This document shows positions 58,701 through 64,000 of a stretch of DNA of 64,000 nucleotides, in pieces. Source of the DNA: Anaspis maculata (lineage: Eukaryota > Arthropoda > Insecta > Coleoptera > Scraptiidae); contig OX421964.1 in assembly GCA_949128115.1 (NCBI GenBank), positions 3,844,001 through 3,908,000 on the forward strand, in the 5' to 3' direction. Position 1 is the first letter of the stretch. Each line of letters opens with the position of its first letter. A model generated the notes under the pieces. That model was not told the DNA's origin. It did no database searches and was given only the letters and a program-made list of their open reading frames with translations. Both the position numbers and the translations under genes were made by a program.

Positions 58701-59883
58701 AGCGGGCTCTCTTATACCTCCATACGCCGTTAGTCATGACTTCCGAAACGTTATTTCGGAATTATTAGGCTTCACGTTATTTTAGAACTATAGATAGGTA
58801 TCTTGGTTTTGGATGAAAAAGCAAAAAAGCTGTTCAAAGAAAGCCTCTTTTTCTCTCGTAAAATAGTCATGTCGAATACCACTCGAGATAAAATTTTGAA
58901 GGCAAAATTTTCCTCTTGTAATATTCAAATTTGTTGCTTTTTGGCAATATCGCTCATGACATTTAATCAAAACCACTCGCCTGACGGCTCGTGGTTTTGT
59001 TACAAATGTCATTCGCGAAATTGCCAAGCAACAAATTTTCATAACAATCGAAAAATTTTGCCGACAAAATTTTATCTCTTGTGATATTAAATACGACAAA
59101 ACACGTACCTATACCTACCTGGGCAAAACCAACATGATGGTTTTGCAGCGGCAATTTTTTGACGTTTCACTCGTTCCATTACATTCAAACTGCTTTAGTA
59201 GATGTAGCGCATTTTCCTATCGAATACGCTATTTTTATACTTTGTATTCGCCTGTCCGTCCCAATCCGTCCAGCCGTCCGCCTTGTTATAAAATTCCTTT
59301 TGTAAATGACCGGAACTTAGCTAAAGATGAGCACAGGAAAACAAAGCAAGCTCAAATTGAGTTACCTATAATATTTGTCAGACTGACACTTTTGCATCAA
59401 TTTGAATCGGCGGTCGTCACAAACTGTATTCAAGCAAACTAGTAAGATTCATTGCATCTTGTTGTATCAATCGAATCCCCAGCGGGGCCCCCTTGTGTTT
59501 TCATGCGTCGTTTATATCCCTAATGAGTTGCCCCTTGTGTCTTCTTCTGTGGCTCGAAGCCCTTGCGGGCCCCTTTGATGTGGATGTCTATGTGCCGTTC
59601 AAAGACCTAGCTCACCTTCTTATGACGTACTGTAAGCCCCATTGCGTCTTCTTCTGGCTTTCGAAACTTTGGTGTGTTGTCTTGTATTTTCTTGGTTTTT
59701 CAGTCAGGGTTTTAGTAGACACTCTTTTCTTCATCTCCCGAGACTCTGTGCTCTTCTATACTTTCTTTGGATGCTCAAGATCCTAGCGGGCTCTCTTATA
59801 CCTCCATACGCCGTTATGTGACTCCCGAAATTCTCTCGGCCTTTTTATGGCTTCACGTTATTTTAGAACTAGATAGGTATCTT
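55746..59883. repeat. Tandem array of about 1.1 kb units, four copies
   Basis: Marker phrase ATGATGGTTTTGCAGCGGC occurs at 55784, 56923, 58047 and 59134, giving periods of about 1139, 1124 and 1087 bp. Units are highly similar and differ by small indels. Each ends with a palindrome of about 250 bp (AAATTTTGAAGGCAAAATTTT... / ...AAAATTTTGCCGACAAAATTT) containing CAAATTTGTTGC and its inverse. Open frames of 80-103 codons recur in the units on both strands, but no domain is recognisable and they shift between copies. The last copy is cut by the transposon at 59884 and continues at 62922-63212. Confidence 0.93.
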
Positions 59884-62800
59884 AGTAGCCGAGGCACACA
59901 TGTTAAATGGAAAGAAAACGGCATTTGATGTTACAAGCAAGCCACTTTGCACAGTTGTTACTAAGACACTAACAAACATTTTTTTCCGCAGCACATGAAA
60001 ATCGGTCCCTTAGGAAAGCGGGGGGGGGGGGGGAACCCCCTTGGAAAGAGTAACTTTTTCAAATATTGACCGATTTTCACAGTTTTGGTGTCGATTCCAC
60101 ACAATTTGATATCACCAAGAAAAATAGAGACAATGCTAATGCTGTAAGTTACAAGGTATGGTTATTTTTAGGCGCCATTTTCAAAATATGGCCGCCAATT
60201 TCGCAAAATTTCATCTGATTTGAAAATAACCTTGTCACATGTCCAAACCGACCAATTCAGGGATGCTCTTCACGTTTCCGTTATCTAAAATAATATTCGG
60301 TGCATTATTATAACTATTATTATCCGGTAAACAAGGAATGGGGGTGCAGGGGGCACTCCTCAGCAGCGAGTGTGATTGTGCACTCATCTGAACTTCGCCC
60401 TAAGTTTGATTTTTCAGTGTTTATTTCATTTTAATTTTCATTTCTTATGCAGCTTGCAGCGCTGTTGTTCCAAATGTAGTGACATATTGAGGCAAGGAAA
60501 CAGATGTATAAAGCCAACACTGCCTTCAATTACCCTCAGTTGATCTTAAGTGGGTTTTCTCCACAGTGAATCTCAAGAATGATATTTGAATCATTCAGAT
60601 TTCTTTCAGAAACGTCTCTTTCTGGTTTACCTCAAATCATAGGCTCAGTGACAACCGTAGATGAATTCGTCAGGTCTCCGGATTATCTCAAAACACCAAC
60701 CTCAATGATGTCACTTGCGATCAGATGGGAGAAGCTGATGGCAGGATATTTCTTCATGTCATGGACATGGTAATTCTCGATACTGAAAACGTTCCTATTC
60801 CAAGTTCCGATACAGACGTCGTAGTCCTAGCGATCTCCTACAACTTCGACATAAAAAGCGTCGGACTCAGGCAATTACGGATTCTCTATGGTACCTCCAA
60901 GCATTACAGACACCTAGCAATCCATTCAATACACAATATTGCGCGGAAGTGGCGCTCCGACACGGATGTCATGCGAACTAAGAAAACGGTGACAAGTTAT
61001 CATTGCGCATGTTCAGGGCCGCTATTCTTGAATCGTGTGAGAAAAGTTCCTGGAAGTAAAATACATTCCGCAGTACACTGATGAAGCGAATGTTGCCTAA
61101 ACTCGTGGTTTTTGGGCAACTTTCGCTACAGAAGTGTAGTACGGATTATATAAAACTCCCAGGGACTCTTCTCACACGATTCAAGAATAGCAGCCCAGAA
61201 TTCGACAATGACATTGATTTCTGTGTTTGACGTTGACATTTTGTTCAGTTTTATCAGCAATTTGGAAGCCTTATTCCGATTTAAAATGGATATTCGGCGG
61301 TCGAAAAAAGGTGTGCCACTCAGAGGACTGACTGTCACCACACCATGCTGTCGTCATTACAATACAGCACTGATTAAATGAAATATCCCCAGAGAATTTT
61401 GCGGTAAATTTGAATGTTATGGTTGAAGTGTTCCATGTTTTTTTATTTCGTAATTTGGGGCATTTGGGAATGATCCCTCACATATGTGCTTTCATGAATA
61501 GGTTGCGAGGGTTACACCGATTTTTCTATGTAACCACTTCTACTTGAAAACGACGCATAATCCATTGAGCTTAGTTTGAGAATAACCTATTTTACAGCGT
61601 AACATATGGAAGACTTAGAACGAATCACCTCGTTTTTTAGCGCATGCGCTAAGCGGTCACGCAATATTGTGTATTGCAGAAGCTCTTGGAGAGTCCAGAT
61701 CCGTAGCTCAGCGTGGCTTCCACGCCCACATAGATTGTGATAACGTTTCGTTTTTTAGTTGATAGAAAAACAAAAAGACAGGTGGAGTGCTTGGAAAGAT
61801 ATTTACACCGATGCATTCACACCTTTAGCTCGTCCTCCTGCACATCCTCTCACTGAGGATACACTGAAGACCTCGGAAGAAAACACAGTCCGCATGTATG
61901 GAGTGTGTGATCCTGAGTGTATCACTGTAGAGCAGGTTCGCAAAAACCTATTTGCCACAGAGAATCGACCTTTGGCCCTGTGGTCCTCCGACATCTGGGC
62001 CCTAGTACAGCATGCTCGACGAGCCGCTTACCAGGCTGGTCAGTTGTGGGGACAAGCCACGTCCACTAGCCAGTGTGCACAACTCCAGAAGGATTGGGTT
62101 GGGCACTCCAAAATGATAAGTGGGAACCAGTATGGTCTCAGTTATAGGAAGTGTGGAGTGCTTGTCATGCCTTGAACCGATGTGGCTGCAAGACTGGTTG
62201 CCAAACTATGCAATGTAAATGCAAAAGAAATTGGCTACCCTGCATACTCTTAGTTGCAAGAGCTGTAAAGGAGGCTGCACCAACAAAAACTATGCCTTCA
62301 GTTTTTTTTTATAAATTTGGAGGAAAGTATAGGTACTAGAAGCCCCAATAATTACTTTTCAGTTCAGGACTTGATCCTACGATTGGTTCAGCAGATCCAA
62401 GGAACAGTGTGCAACAAATTATTGCGAATAATATGTAACTGAATATTTCTCAATTAGTATAAATATTGAAAAAAATTGCCTTCTATGCTTCCTTCATTTA
62501 TTAACTCCCTTCAGATATCTCGAATGTTATTTTAGATGAAGAAAACGTAAAGAGCGCCCCAAAATTAGTCGGTTTAGACACGCGACAAGCTTATTTTCAA
62601 ATCAGAAGAAATTTTGCTAAATAGGCGGCCATATTTTAAAAATGGCGCCCGAAAATGAAAAAATAACTGTATCTTGTGACGTACTTCATCTCTATCTTTC
62701 TTAGCGATATTCAATTGTGTGGAATCGACACCAGAATTGTGAAAATTGGTCAATATTTAAAAAAGTTACTTTTTTCAAGGGGGGCTCCCCCCCTTGCTCT

Positions 62801-62921
62801 CCTAAGGGACCGATTTTAATGTGCTGCGGAAAAAAATGTTTGTTAGTGTCTTAGTAACAACTGTGCAAAGTGGCTTGCTTGTAACATCAAATGCCGTTTT
62901 TTTATGTGTACCTCGGCTACT
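59884..62921 (+). mobile_element. 3.04 kb DNA transposon with long TIRs and a CXC-protein remnant
   Basis: Ends AGTAGCCGAGGCACACAT and its inverse ATGTGTACCTCGGCTACT begin inverted repeats that can be followed for over 300 bp (59884-60270 with 62921-62560). ATCTT flanks both sides (59879-59883, 62922-62926). The intact neighbouring units of the array show the unoccupied site with a single ATCTT, so the limits are exact. Internal remains of one protein (next entry) are broken. The superfamily is not certain; the protein and 5-bp duplication do not fit hAT, mariner or Harbinger. Confidence 0.9.
60579..62335 (+). pseudogene. Decayed transposon protein with EAD/DTD motifs and CXC-like cysteines
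   Basis: Segment A (60725-60965) reads MGEADGRIFLHVMDMV, then DTDVVVLAISYNFDI and LYGTSKHYRHLAIHSI, an acidic pattern reminiscent of XPG/PIN-type nucleases. Segment B (61850-62080) reads FATENRPLALWSSDIWALVQHARRAAYQAGQLWGQA in parts. Segment C (62150-62260) is Cys-rich with spacing CGCKTGCQTMQCKCKRNWLPC-like, a CXC arrangement; the codons are spread over two frames. Stops and frameshifts occur between all segments, so it is a pseudogene. Similar proteins occur widely in invertebrate genomes as uncharacterised repeats; a nuclease role is only inference. Confidence 0.6.
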
Positions 62922-63212
62922 ATCTTGGTTTTGGATGAAAAAGCTGTTCAAAGAAAGCCTCATCCTTTTCTCTCGTAAAATAGTCATGTCGAATACCACT
63001 CGAGATAAAATTTTGAAGGCAAAATTTTTCTCTTGTAATATTCAAATTTGTTGCTTTTTGGCAATTTCGCTCATGACATTTAATCAAAACCACTCGCCTG
63101 ACGGCTCGTGGTTTTGTTACAAATGTCATTCGCGAAATTGCCAAGCAACAAATATTCATAACAATCGAAAAATTTTGCCGACAAAATTTTATCTCTTGTG
63201 ATATTAAATACG
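62922..63212. repeat. Displaced end of the fourth 1.1 kb unit
   Basis: The sequence ATCTTGGTTTTGGATGAAAAAGC... to TTGTGATATTAAATACG is the tail of the array unit, including its palindrome, pushed 3 kb to the right by the transposon. Confidence 0.93.
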
Positions 63213-63960
63213 ATAATATAGCCTTTCAAAGCTGAAATTGAAAAATCTTTTTTTTTGCATAATTTATGAACTGTTCAACCGGATTTTGTTTCAATTTGGA
63301 CCAAAGTTTACTAAAATATGTCTCTATTGAATAATGATAACGCATTTTATCTAACATGTTTTGAGACGCAAATATATAATAGGGGGTGACCTACCCTTCT
63401 TCCCCTATTTTAAAGCCTCCAATTATTTTTGGAAATCGTTCCATCTTTTTGATTCTACGTTCAACTTGAAAAAAAGTTCCTTCTGCAAAATTTTGATAAG
63501 AGGCCTCATTTTTGAGCTATTTTGATTTAAACTTGGGGAAACATCTTGAAAATTCCACTCTAAAAGGTATAAAAATTGAAATATAAAAAACTCATGATTT
63601 CTCAGATCCAGAATCCAAATCCAAGTTTTCTAGGTTTTCACGAAGCCTTCAATCAAAATTTTGCAAGAGTAACTTTCTTTTCTAAATTGAACGTGAAATT
63701 CAAAAATTGGAACGATTTCCAAAAATAATCAGGGTAGTGAAAAATAGGGTAGGTACCCCTATTACCTTTGCCCTTAAAAATGTTCGATAAAATGCGTTTT
63801 CATTTTTCAATAGAGATATAATTATTTTAGTAAACTTTGGTTCAAATTTGGACAAAATCGGTTGAACGGTTCGGAAGTTATGCAAAAAAACAATTTTCAA
63901 GTTAAACATTGAAGGCCTATATTTCCGTGATTGTTCGTTTTTGAACAGGGTGTTTTGAGG
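63213..63960. repeat. Diverged relative of the element core at 54120-54930
   Basis: Blocks GCATAATTTATGAACTGTTCAACCG, ACCAAAGTTTACTAAAAT, TAATAGGGGGTGACC and their inverses near 63750-63900 match the inner arms of 54048-54972. Ends near TATAGCCTTTCAAAG / AAGGCCTATA are inverted. It is non-coding and reaches almost to the window edge. Confidence 0.75.
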
Positions 63961-64000
63961 AAAGTCTTTTTTTGATTCTCTATCGATTGCCAAGGTTTCC

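Noticed and set aside
55784..59786. Recurring 80-103 codon frames in the 1.1 kb units
   Set aside because: They recur because the units are near-identical DNA. They change length and frame between copies and have no domain, signal or splice context.

Overview
This is nuclear DNA of an animal, most probably an insect. The evidence is split genes with GT-AG introns, copia, LINE, hAT-like, P-like and Harbinger-like transposon remains, tRNA-derived SINE-like sequences and no operon-like gene packing. The many GTAGGTAGGTA/TACCTACC runs and the large repeat load remind me of hemipterans, but this is an inference; no species-diagnostic gene is present.

Only three host genes can be supported. (1) The 5' half of a vitamin K-dependent gamma-glutamyl carboxylase gene (GGCX) lies on the minus strand in five coding exons (22246-22039, 19849-19694, 6637-6472, 3597-3248, 2400-2096). 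All four exon junctions join in frame, giving 395 codons. The 3' half lies beyond the left edge of the window. (2, 3) Two tandem plus-strand genes for secreted CAP-superfamily (venom allergen 5/CRISP-like) proteins lie at 43499-51298 and 51729-53304. They share a three-exon structure with identical lengths for exons 1 and 2, and both encode an unusual hydrophobic C-terminal tail that may be a GPI-anchor signal.

Most of the remainder is mobile or repetitive DNA, much of it nested. The 13 kb GGCX intron (6638-19693) carries a hAT-like element with 8-bp target duplications (8154-15085), itself split by a 5.4 kb copia element (9022-14441) whose two 338-bp LTRs look identical. An older broken copia relative follows (15094-18456), interrupted by an inverted-repeat element. 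Downstream of the CDS start of GGCX (to the right, 22.3-43 kb) are foldback elements, LINE remains, a P-like element with a split THAP domain (31695-33133), a 6 kb nested inverted-repeat complex (33148-39497) and a Harbinger-like element with a MADF-domain remnant (42337-43171). Intron 2 of the first CAP gene is expanded by about 5 kb of degenerate AGAAATC tandem repeat that itself contains a LINE and a TA-flanked element. The right end (55.0-63.2 kb) is an array of about 1.1 kb tandem units interrupted by a 3.04 kb DNA transposon with TIRs of more than 300 bp, a 5-bp target duplication and a decayed cysteine-rich (CXC-like) protein gene.

Functionally the carboxylase acts in the ER membrane and the CAP proteins enter the same secretory route, but nothing in the sequence links them as enzyme and substrate. 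The most distinctive things to follow up are the nested transposon series with dateable insertions, the CXC-protein transposon, the P-like element and the tail-anchored CAP gene pair.
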